From Eleginops maclovinus (lineage: Eukaryota > Chordata > Actinopteri > Perciformes > Eleginopidae): a stretch of 64,000 bases of DNA. Made by a program: the position numbers and the translations under genes. The stretch spans positions 17,882,600 to 17,946,599 of the forward strand of contig NC_086370.1 of NCBI RefSeq assembly GCF_036324505.1, read 5' to 3'. The notes under the pieces are model-generated. The model made no database searches. It saw nothing but the letters and a program-made list of their open reading frames with translations, and was not told where the DNA came from. Every line of letters starts with the position of its first letter. The stretch's first letter is position 1. Positions 1 to 30,455 of the stretch are shown here, in pieces.

Positions 1-794
1 GATTTTACAGGTGCATTTTTGGGTTTGTAAAGTTGTTTAAGTGCATGAGGCGCTTATTATCTGATCTGCTGACTAAATAGCCCCTAAAATTGAGTATGAG
101 CTTTATTTCACACCTTTGGATTCAGCATTAAGCATGTCTTTAGAGTCTCCATAGTCCCTAGGGTTGTTAGATATCCTTGTGCTAGAAATGTATTCTTAAA
201 TGTTGTGATGATGAAGTGATACTTTGTGGATTTACTGACAATTTTCACAAACCTGTAAAGTCACAGTGCTGCTGTTGGAGAAACGATGTGGATCTTATTA
301 ATATTTGAGTCTTGATGCTTTATAGTTGGGATGTTTTTTCTAACCAACATAACACCAACTGCTCAGTGGCTATCCCTTTCTGCTTTCCTTTTCCTATGCT
401 TCTGTTTTCTTTTACAGAGATTGAAATCTGACAATGAAAAGCTGTGAAATAATGAGCAACAACCAACCCCTGCTTTCTAAGCCACTCTGCTTCTCCACTT
501 CAACCTGTTGAGACTACCAAAACTAAAACCTGCTGACACTACTACCACTCTTCCTGCTACCTCTACTACTGCTACTACCATCTCCACTCTCTAGCAATGC
601 TACATTCTTCAGCATCTTCAACCTTCAGTACCAACTCTGCTTAATCTGCGCAGTCTCCACACGCCGGTGCTAATTCCAAGTCTGTAACTTGACTTTCGGT
701 TTCTCCATTAGATTCCGTCAGGGTTTCACGTTGCTTACTAACATCCACTGTCTTTGTTCCTGCTCTCTGTGTCCTCTTGCTGTTTCTGCTGCAG
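1..794 (+). other. plekha1: plekha1 terminal intron region (partial gene)
   Basis: The sequence upstream of the last plekha1 exon reads as intron: AT-rich, no long open frame, ending in a pyrimidine-rich acceptor ctgctgcag at 786-794. A second, very pyrimidine-rich acceptor ends at 417 and is followed by a short open frame, described separately as a possible alternative terminal exon. Positions 500-700 are C/T/A-rich with loose (CTACTAC)-like runs. The rest of the gene lies to the left of the window. Confidence 0.6.
418..447 (+). CDS. possible alternative terminal exon of plekha1
   Basis: A long pyrimidine tract (roughly 376-415) ends in ttttacag at 410-417, a textbook 3' splice site. Read in phase 0, the sequence after it encodes RLKSDNEKL and then TGA at 445-447. 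The constitutive last exon at 795 is also read in phase 0 from its first base, so the two could be mutually exclusive 3' ends: one carries the PDZ-binding tail and the other lacks it. This is inference; no poly(A) signal is obvious close downstream, and the acceptor could be a decoy. Confidence 0.25.
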   Translation, partial: RLKSDNEKL

Positions 795-1157
795 GAGCAC
801 GGCCGTTCCACTTTCTACCGTAGCCCCGCGGGCCCCCCCGTCCCTCGCTCGCCCATATCTGCCATGCCACCATGCTACCCAGAGTGGGGGGCTGCTGTCC
901 CGTGCGGCCCACGCCCGCAGCCTGGCGTGGGACAGCGAGCACTTCATGAGTCTGCTGCCACGGCCCAGTCACAGCCACACGCCAGCACGCCTGTCCCTGC
1001 AGGAGACGCGCCTGGCAAAGTGACCCTCCAACCGCCTGTGACCACCATCAGCGACCCCGAGGAGTCACCGTGGCGACGGCGGAGCAGCTTTGAGCCCAAC
1101 ATGCCTGAACCGCCCCTGGACCTGGACGATGCCGACCTCCCGGTGAGCGAGGTCTGA
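795..1157 (+). CDS. plekha1: plekha1 (TAPP1) last coding exon, 3' partial gene
   Basis: The exon begins after the acceptor ending at 794 and reads EHGRSTFYRS... to the stop TGA at 1155-1157, about 120 codons. The C-terminal residues LDLDDADLPVSEV closely resemble the end of mammalian PLEKHA1/TAPP1, which finishes in DLDDASLPVSDV. PLEKHA1 is a tandem-PH adaptor that binds phosphatidylinositol-3,4-bisphosphate at the plasma membrane; its extreme C-terminus is a PDZ ligand for multi-PDZ proteins and PTPN13. The PH domains are upstream, outside the window. The exon is GC-rich, and its Pro/Ser-rich middle is not conserved with anything I recognise. A second + strand frame stays open until 1023, so the frame of the first two thirds is less certain than the tail. 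The location next to htra1 supports the identity. Confidence 0.75.
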   Translation, partial: EHGRSTFYRSPAGPPVPRSPISAMPPCYPEWGAAVPCGPRPQPGVGQRALHESAATAQSQPHASTPVPAGDAPGKVTLQPPVTTISDPEESPWRRRSSFEPNMPEPPLDLDDADLPVSEV

Positions 1158-2570
1158 GATGCTGAACTGGACATTTTGAAACTTGCTTTTCTGGTTGGAC
1201 GCTGACAGATTGAAAAAGGGTGAAACAGGTAATGAAAAATGGGAAGACATTACGAACTTGTCACAAACATTCTCTTTCAGTGGGAAAGTGCAAGAAGTTG
1301 GGTCACCACTGAACCGCACTCACGTGCCAAAGACGACCCAGTTTCACCCCCTCCCCCTTCCTGCTGTCACATTTACAATGGTGTATTTATTTACTACAAG
1401 AGGATGTTGTCAAACCAAACCACACATTCTAGTTATTCAATGACAGAGCCTCATTTTTAACCTGTACAGGTGGAATGATGTGACAAGAGGATTTTTGTAA
1501 ACCACTTTGTGCCAAGAAAATACTGGAAATGTCCTGGTTGCAAACTATTTCCTGTATCCTAGAGAGAAAAAGTGTTCAAACTGAGGAATGAATTTCCTTC
1601 AGCACTCTTATATACCAATTTAAAGTGTGCAATCCATTCATACACTCCCATTGTAACCCTGGATTTTCACTCCTATTGCAATTTCAACAATTTTGGACAC
1701 TTGGGCCTTTTTGGAGGATATTGGAAGACTAATGTCCTGCAGCCACATTCATTCAGAGTGTAATTACGAAGATCAAGTAGCTCACATATAAATCTAGTTT
1801 ATCAGTTATTGGTCATAAAGTCAGAGTACTGTGCTGAAGCTAAACAGTACATGCCTCACTTCAGATCAGAACCAGCATCTTTTGCAAGCTTTATTCAAGC
1901 ATACCAGACTTTGTGAAGCTCGGTGACGTGGGAGGCAAACAAGACATACAAGGAGTACGCAGCAATGTGAGCATTTTGTAATTCTCATAGTAATAAAAAC
2001 TCCCCAACGATAGGGCTCTGTCAGACATAGATAAGGTTCCGTACAGATAATAACTGTGCCACATAACTAAACCTGCAGTCCGTTGTTTGAGGATTAGCAT
2101 ACTGTATAAACACCATGCAAACTTTTTGGATTATAGTTTAACAGAAAAAAGCCTTTAAGCTCAGACCCCTCTGTTGCATGTTTTTAATGATTCCTCAGAT
2201 TGTCTTTCTGTTTTTAGTTTTTATTAACAGCGGCTCTGTGTGTTGTGTGTTTGCAGAATAGAGCTGTGTGAAGCAGATTTATTTTTTATATGCTCTGTAG
2301 ATGTTTCCTAATTTTAATACGTGTACCTTTTTTTTTTTTGCCAACCCAGCAGCAGGCAGCTGCTTTATGGTTTAATTTAAGGATGTTTCACTGTAGTCCT
2401 GCTAAATAATACACACTAACCTTTTTTTGTTAAGTGACTGCTTAATTTCAGACCAACTTAGTCGAGCTGTTTCACCTCATTACAGTCTGGTGTAATCGGT
2501 TTGAATTGTCTCTATTTATTATGTGGATGACTTGAAAGAAATAAACACTGAAAATGTGCTCAGGTTTCCT
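1158..2570 (+). other. plekha1: plekha1 3' untranslated region (end approximate)
   Basis: Non-coding AT-rich sequence follows the plekha1 stop. Candidate poly(A) signals AATAAA occur at 1992-1997 and 2540-2545; the second is followed by a T/G-rich stretch and is taken as the likely end. Further AATAAA matches near 2934 and 3051 cannot be excluded. Short open frames here have no recognisable content. Confidence 0.45.
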
Positions 2571-5260
2571 GGAGAAACATTCTGTTTTTTGTTTGTATAT
2601 ATTCACACAGCACAGAAACAGTTTGAGGGTAAAGTGAGAGGAACTGTTATAACAAATATTTGGTGTAACTCTTCAAATCTTCAAGGCTTCTTCTGCCCTC
2701 TTGTGGTGAGAGAAAATCTTCACTCTGGTTCACTTCCATTTACTGCACAAGTCATCAGGTATGAATTATCTAATGACACAATGACTGAGTTATTAAAAGG
2801 AAAACATATCCTCCTGAAAAACACCTGCAAGAAACACATATGTATTTATTCATAAACATTAGATTAGGAGAATTTTTTTTCTTTTAAGCATATACTTTAT
2901 GTAATCCACAATTAAAATAATCGAATAAATGATAAATGAATTGAACTGTTTCAACTCTTAAGTGCTCAATCAGTTCAATCTTAAGTACTATGTGCTTTAA
3001 AAATATGTTTTATGATAAAAATGATCACAAGATGATTCCCCTGAAAGCTGAATAAATACAATATTGAGTATCAATATGAAAACCCTATTTTTCTTTGCAT
3101 GTACATAGTGTGAATGAACTGTATTCAAAATAATTACTTATTTTAAAGTATGTATAATTGGCTAAATGTCCTTATCAAAAGTATTCCTAATGCAAAATTA
3201 GCCCCTGCAAATGTTATTATGGTCTATATATTATTCGACTTTTATTGACGGGTTCATATCGAAGTCGGAGTCGAACTGTCAAATTATAATCATACGAAAT
3301 GAAGATGCTCGCATGTACACTACTTTAGTAAATAATTATTTCAATCACCGCACAAAGTATGCATTTCCTGAACACTGATGAATTAGTCATGCGTATCTGG
3401 CTATCATTCATCAGCTCCTAATGAGGAGCTATGCAGCCTCTGGCTTTAGAGCTGCAGTATGTGTAGAAAGATTTACAGAGTGAGGCCATACAGCAACACT
3501 GAATATGTAAAGCCTCCTTAATCTGTCAGATAACCAGCAGTGACATATTCTGGGCTCCAGTCTCAGTGTGTGCAGTGTATTGGGGTTACTGCGTTTGAAG
3601 GCAGCAGAAGGTTGATAAGTATGATGTCAAGTGCTTTCACAGAAAGATTAGAAAACAACATGAAGAGCTGACTGGGGTGTCCAAGTTGTCTTCACTCATT
3701 CTTCTCATAGATCTTAGCTCCTTATTAGAGAATGCAACAATTAGTGTGGCTTCGACGTGGAAGTATATCTCCATTTGGACTCTCAGGGGCCCCACTCACA
3801 GCCAGAGACATCATCGCAGCCTGGAGAGGAGAGATCACACAGACCTCAGCAGAGTCCATCATTGGTTAAACTCTGGTTGGAGAATGGGTGTTCCTTGAGG
3901 ATGAGGTTGTTTTCATCTGCCGATTTTCCCACCACTTCTCGCCTACGTCCTTGTGCTCTACAAGAATTTAAACATAATGGTTCTGGTGATACTGAAAGGT
4001 CTATACTTATTCTTTTTTTAGATGGGTCTGCTGTTTGTGTCGTCATGCATTCAAATGACATGTTGCTCTCATTTAACTGAAAACAATTAGCCGACCTGGA
4101 ATTCTGGGTAACAAGTCTAAATTGTGCACTTTCTCTGTTTCCTTTACTGCACAAGGAAGTCCAGTATTTAAGAGCTAAGATATGACTGCCCTTTATCCCT
4201 TTATGCCCAGCTTTAATTGCCTTTTGGATAGAGAGGCTTGTGTTACCCTGAGCTCTGGTGCACCGCGGGGAGCCTCAGTTCTCTCCATTATAGGGCAACG
4301 CATCTGTAGGTGCCCCCCTGCATCCAGTCATTCAAACCTTTAGACATTTATGCAACCTCTTGCCTGTACTCAATCACAGTATATTGAGGCGGTTTATGAC
4401 ACTGATTCATTGCCTCATTTTAAACTGGATTCCTTTACAGCTCACAGCAGACATCTAAACCTAACAGAGATTTGAAATGTGTATTATTTCACAAAAAATA
4501 AATGTCAAGGTTATTTGATGGTACTGTCGTTTTCTAATGTTCAAGAGTTATTTACGCACAAATGTAGAGTGCTGTAATTCTAGTTATTTGGATAGCCCCA
4601 TTAGATGTTGTTTGTATCTCTGCTAGCTGGGTGCTTGTAACCCAGAGAGCTGGGAAAGGAACATAAATATATTAATGTTCTCATGCAATTTTCCAATCAG
4701 AGCAAATTTGACTGTTAATAAGGGCTGTTCACAAAGTGCTACAATAACTTCACAAATCCCACAATCACCCAACTTTCTTTCCACTACTGATTTTCCCAAT
4801 TAGCCATAGGGCTTGTGTGGATGCCAGGAGTAGAAAAGGTAAAAAAAACAAAACAAGCAGGAAATAAGCCTGCAGGATGTGTGGAGGTCTGTGCAGCTTA
4901 TAAAACATCTGGGCTCTGTGGCTCATTCCCCTACAGGGTTGTACAATTTCTTTTTTTTGTAAATAACTAAATCCAAGTTAATGCCAATATCTGTGCTGAA
5001 ATACTTGGAGAGTTTATCTGACTTTCTGCAAGAGATACTGTTGGTTAACCTTGACAATCCCCCTTGAAGGGAAACAGCACACAACTTGGCAACTCTTTTT
5101 GCCATGATGCTACTTGAAAATATTACTTTTTAGTGTTTCAGTTCTTGTATACAGTGCTGCAGTGTAGGCCCTACGTCAATTCCCATGCAGACTTTTTTCT
5201 GCTCTTTATTTTTATTTTATTTTTCTCATTACTGGGGACACATCAATAACACAGCCCTTC
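2571..5260. other. intergenic, plekha1 to htra1
   Basis: AT-rich DNA with no recognised exon or RNA gene. It contains a CTCF-like 13-mer at 2694-2706, a long A/T-rich section at 2860-3350, and short reading frames that lack codon structure. In human the ARMS2 gene occupies the equivalent interval; nothing comparable is visible. Confidence 0.6.
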
Positions 5261-5533
5261 CGATTCTTACGTTACGTGAACGCACCAATCACCAGGCTTG
5301 TTGCGATAATCCAGAAAGTGAGTTGAGTCTGATGCAGAGCCAGTAAAAACGTACAGTCGCGTAATTGGTTGCGCAGTGAAGTTCAGTTAAATGCCCCTCA
5401 AGCCAAAGTTACTCCCCCCTCATTACTACTGAGCTCTCTCATCCCATTACACTGCACGCAGAGAGCCAGCTTTAGGAACTCTTTTACACTTTCTATTTAA
5501 CTTTGAAGACTTTGTTTACTTTAGTTTTATACC
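5261..5533 (+). promoter_or_regulatory. htra1: htra1 promoter and 5'UTR (approximate)
   Basis: CpG frequency rises just before the htra1 start codon. A CCAAT box lies at 5285-5289 and an inverted one (ATTGG) at 5364-5368, both usual NF-Y sites. No clear TATA box is placed suitably, so initiation is probably dispersed, somewhere around 5400-5470. The start ATG at 5534 is preceded by tacc, giving A at -3. The exact transcription start cannot be read from sequence. Confidence 0.5.
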
Positions 5534-26079
<20,546 letters not shown>

Positions 26080-26560
26080 TGCTGCACAAATCAAAGCTCA
26101 GGAGCAGGAGCAAAGTTTTACTTATCTCCAGTGGACCTTATATTGGAGAGGGGCTTCGACTGACACACCCTTTCCCTGGTGCCAAAGGCCAGTGGTGCCA
26201 CACATCCAGGAACAAATCTGGCTTTGCCTTGAAAGAAACGACTGTACAGGTGCTCCAGAAGCAGTGCTGTACTCATGTGTGTGTTCACTTTTAGTCTTAT
26301 AACTTTGATCAATGCTATTAAACTGTTTGGTCACAAACATAAGACATATAGTTTTAATGTGTTTTTTCTCTCTTTTTTAAATGGACTTTTGCTAAGTCAG
26401 GCCTTCCACTGCAATTGTAAGCAATTTAAAGACTCGTTGAGCAAATCTGGTTTGTATAGTTGTAATTTTTAACTTCTTTTTAAGTACTGTAGAATGTTTT
26501 TGTTGAATTTGTGATGTATACTGGGAAAAAAATAAAGGGTTTTCCTTATTTAGTTTTTAA
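26080..26560 (+). other. htra1: htra1 3' untranslated region
   Basis: Non-coding sequence after the TGA at 26077-26079. The first strong poly(A) signal, AATAAA, is at 26531-26536, followed by a T-rich stretch, so cleavage is expected near 26550-26560. Confidence 0.7.
26531..26536 (+). terminator. htra1 poly(A) signal AATAAA
   Basis: Canonical hexamer 452 bp after the htra1 stop codon, followed by ggttttccttatttagttttt, a suitable T/GT-rich downstream element. Confidence 0.75.
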
Positions 26561-29399
26561 ACACTCTAGCCTGGCTTTCTCATTTTCTTTCCATCTTTTT
26601 TTCACACACATTTCGCAAAGGACTGCACCCAGGCTGACAATACAATATTTTCTTTGTGTGTGCGAGGTTTGCTTAACCATTGCTGGAGCTCACAGTCACA
26701 CACACTCACAAAGGGGACATAAAACCAATTTAGATCTTGTTTAAATTGTATTTTATTGCCTTCATATGGGCTTGATAGCTGTGTGGTGTGATTGTTGGGC
26801 CCTGGGCTGCAGGCTGACCTCAGAGACAGGAGAGCGAGCCAAGCACAAATCCAACCCCACGATGCAGCGGCCAGAGATGCAGGGCCTTCATGAGTACACT
26901 TAATGTTTTGGTACAGATTTTTATTTACCACATCGATTTGGATGAAGATGACAAAGTAGATGTCATAACTAGAACAGGCACACAAAAATGTCCCTGACCA
27001 TCACTAAATGTGAAATCTGGAGTGGAAACACTGTGCTCTTATTCTCTATTGTAACCCATCATAACTCAAATGAAAAGTCTTCCATGCTCCCCCGTCTACA
27101 GGAAGATAAAACTGAACTTCAACAGATTTACAAGAATGTGTTAAAGTCTCAGAATAAGATATTTTGGCATTCAATGCGGTTACCCAGTTCTTCACGTTTG
27201 AATTTCAGACGATACCTCTAATAACCAGTGGATGTTTATCCTTCACACCCCATTTTCCATTCCCATACACCACATGGAAGCTACATTACAGATGCTTTCT
27301 CATGACGTTAAGCTTCCCACAAACACATTGCTGTCACGATCTAATAGACATTAAAAAAAAAGAATTGGACTTGTCATCATTTACTGGTCACCAAATGATG
27401 GATGTATATAATTGTGGCCAAAGGTGCAAATAAAAATATATATAAATACTGAGACAGATGCGTGACAGTAAGTGCTGCCATCTCATGGTTCTGTATCAGT
27501 GTTGCAGTTCTTCTGCTTGATTAACCCATCCAACTATGTTACAAAAAGTTTGAGACAGATGTTAGACACAAAATTAAAGGTCTATGTTTTTTATTTTACT
27601 TGGCAATCGCCTGATTTCTGACTCATTTATTCCAAGACGGCAAAACAGTCAGGGAGATTACAGCATACACAGCATTGGACTTGGCATTAGAGTTGGCCTG
27701 TTGAATTAAGTAGGGACTGCCAAAGTGCCATGACCTGCGCTCCAAATAATCACTCATCTAGGCAAGGCCAGGCCTTATTACCTCACCACCTATGATTGAC
27801 TCTCTGTCACATGCTGATGCCAAAAACAATCTATATATTAAAAACTGACCAAATATGGTGTGGGTTTTTCGTACTCTTATCTTTGTCCAAATGTTGCATT
27901 ATGATGATGAAACATTTGGTCGTTTGGTTAATTGTGATTAAATACAGAACTCAAAACTCATGTGAATTTTGGGAACAGAAATATGTTTATGGATGAGGAG
28001 CTTTGCTGTTGATGTCATGATATTACCGTAATATAGAGAACAACTCTGACTCCGTGACATAATTAAAAAATATAGAGCTTTACAGTATGAGTTATTTTCC
28101 TTTCTTTTTGTGAGATGGAGAACATAAACATTTTAGCTGCTTCCAAGATAAGTTTGTATCCCTATGTTTCTGAACTAAGACCAGCCATTTCCACAGAGCT
28201 GACCCCAGCTTCCATGATTTGAAGGGAATGTTGTGATGTCTGTTTAGGCTGACTAATGATCATTTCAGTGTTGATTCAGTTGGGATCCCTTTGCCATGCA
28301 GACCCAAGCTGTTTATAAAACACAATTTAATTATTTGACACCATCTGCACCCCAGACCAGTGCCCATGTTGATGATCTATTTGTTTTCAGCATGCTGCAG
28401 GTCTTTGAACATTCAGTCCAGTGAGCACACAGTGAACAAACTTGGCTGCATAAAAAGTCATGTTTCAGTGTGTTTTGATCAAGATAGCAATGATGTGATA
28501 AACAGAATGATGTGATTAAAGGTGAATTGTGCATGAAATAGCTTTAGTAAGTAGTACAACAAGATGTTTTTTCTCCTTGGCATACCAATTCAACCACTCG
28601 ACGCTGCTCATGCACCTGAGGGATTTAAATATTTGTTTCACTCAAATGAAAGAAAAACAAACATCTTACTTATGTCTTGCAGTGCAGAGCCATGCATAAT
28701 TTAGTTTATTTGCCCATGGTTAGAGGTGAATCAAAATGCATTTGTGGAGCCAATCACATTAAAAACATTTCCTCAAAATAAAAAATGAACTTTCCAAGAA
28801 AGCATTTCAGAAAACAACATTCCCTGGTTATGGGAACATGTTTCATTGGAATTGTACCAAATAAATAGTCCATATGAAAACCTTTAATTTGAGTGAACAT
28901 GTGTAGCTAAAACAAGGATTAGGTGTAATATACTTTAATTTTTACTGCCATTACAATTTTGAAACTTATATTAACATTGTGCTTGTCATAAAATGAATTG
29001 GAGTCAATAATGACAATGATGAGTACTTTCTTTAAGTATAGGTACAATGTCAAAAGAAATTGAAAAAGGGAGCGCCTTTAATAATAATATAAATTTGAAT
29101 CCTTTGACATTTCGTAATGTTTAGCTGTGTCTAATCTGTGAATGACATTAAGTTACTTTCTTTTTGCATTAGTCAATAAATACCATAACATACATTTCAA
29201 ATATTTCTCCTATGAAGGTATTTTGTGAAGATGTTCCAGTAAGTAACAAAAAAAATGAACAGAGAAATCACTCTTAAACAATCTACATATCAAAGAACAA
29301 TACATTGTGGGATAAATGCTGGAAACAAACAGCACCATCTGTTCCATTTCTATTAGGCACGTCTTCAAGTTTAAATGAACAAAAATGGACCTACAGCGC
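26561..29399. other. intergenic, htra1 to wapl
   Basis: About 2.8 kb of AT-rich DNA without recognised exons, RNA genes or clear transposons. Short minus-strand frames, for example near 26602-26985, show no recognisable domain. Confidence 0.6.
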
Positions 29400-29590
29400 C
29401 CCCTATCGTTTGTTTGGTTTGACTTCTTAACCAATCAGAGACACGTTTGCTGACCGCAGCAAAACATCCCTGACGCTGATTGGTCACTTCCTTTCTCGTA
29501 GCTCACTACAAGGGGTCTTGCCAAGGATCGAGGAGGGAGGGGATATTTTAATGGCCGTCAGTAGCACTACGAAATGCAAAAAGTGTGAAT
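29400..29590 (+). promoter_or_regulatory. wapl: wapl promoter
   Basis: Just upstream of the non-coding first exon there are two oppositely oriented CCAAT boxes: CCAAT at 29431-29435 inside aaccaatcagag, and ATTGG at 29479-29483 inside ctgattggtcac. Paired NF-Y sites of this kind are typical of TATA-less cell-cycle and housekeeping promoters, which suits a cohesin regulator. Transcription probably starts around 29550-29600. Confidence 0.6.
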
Positions 29591-29805
29591 TAACCACTAT
29601 ACTTAGACACTACTAGCCACGGCTGCGTGTTGGCGTCCTCTCTTTGGTAACGAGCATTGCTTTTGAGACACATTGGTGTTGGACACGTGTTTCAAGTGTT
29701 GTTTAAACGGACTTTACCCGCTTGATTTGTAACCGAGTGGGAGATCAGGCCTAGCCGGCTGGCTAACAAACAAGCGGACGTTCAGCTAGTCGCCGGAGTT
29801 GAAAG
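29560..29805 (+). other. wapl: wapl non-coding exon 1 (start approximate)
   Basis: GC-richer sequence ends at a consensus donor, gaaag then gtaaca, at 29805/29806. The next acceptor is at 30428, immediately upstream of the start codon, so the first exon carries only 5'UTR. The 5' boundary is a guess from the promoter boxes. Confidence 0.5.
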
Positions 29806-30428
29806 GTAACAGTTTGCTATTCTTTTGTACCCGCGACGATTTTTGTATATCTCCGCATTAAAATGTTTATTTTAAATAAGTTAAATATATTTAATACACG
29901 ATAGTCCCACTTTGGATGCATTCAAGTGCTAAATGTAAACATTGGACTACCGTTAGCATAGTTCAGCAGTGTGGAGCTAACGGCTAACTGCTAACTTTTT
30001 AGTAACTTTACAAGCAGGAGCAGGCCTAGCTACGATTAGCAGATGCTGGTGAATTAGCCATAGCCCAACTGTCAGTGTAACGTTAGGTAACGCTAATATT
30101 TCAAAGTTTCACTAAAGTTAATCCAAGTCGTTTAAGCTTCTTAACGTAGTCCATATAATACTACCGTTTATGCTATTTGCAAGCTTTTCTGCCTGAGCTA
30201 GCCATGCAAACTTAGTGTGCTATCAACCGTAGTTAACACATCATGTATGAGCTAACACCAAGTTCATTAATCCAACAGTGCCAGTGTAAGTGTGGAGGAT
30301 TTGTTGTTGTAAAATTGGAGTGCAATGCAGAGGGTTATATGCTATTTAACGTAACTTGCTTGTCAGTCACACTTTCCTCTAGCTAACGATCGAAAGACGT
30401 GTCGATTCATATCTGCTTATATTTACAG
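29806..30428 (+). other. wapl: wapl intron 1 (5'UTR intron)
   Basis: A 623-bp intron separating the non-coding first exon from the coding start; AT-rich, with several gctaac/gttagc words and no other recognised feature. Confidence 0.6.
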
Positions 30429-30433
30429 GGAAC

Positions 30434-30439
30434 ATGTAA
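30434..30439 (+). promoter_or_regulatory. start-stop uORF (ATGTAA) in the wapl 5'UTR
   Basis: The 27 nt between the exon 2 acceptor and the main ATG contain ATG immediately followed by TAA. The ATG has A at -3 and T at +4, a moderately good initiation context. Main initiation follows 16 nt after the stop. Confidence 0.6.
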
Positions 30440-30455
30440 CATAAAACAACCAATC

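Noticed and set aside
2523..2855. 110-aa + strand frame after plekha1
   Set aside because: Overlaps the likely 3'UTR end and AT-rich intergenic DNA; not recognisable as protein.
26602..26985. 127-aa minus-strand frame between htra1 and wapl
   Set aside because: No domain, no conserved motif; close to the htra1 polyadenylation region.
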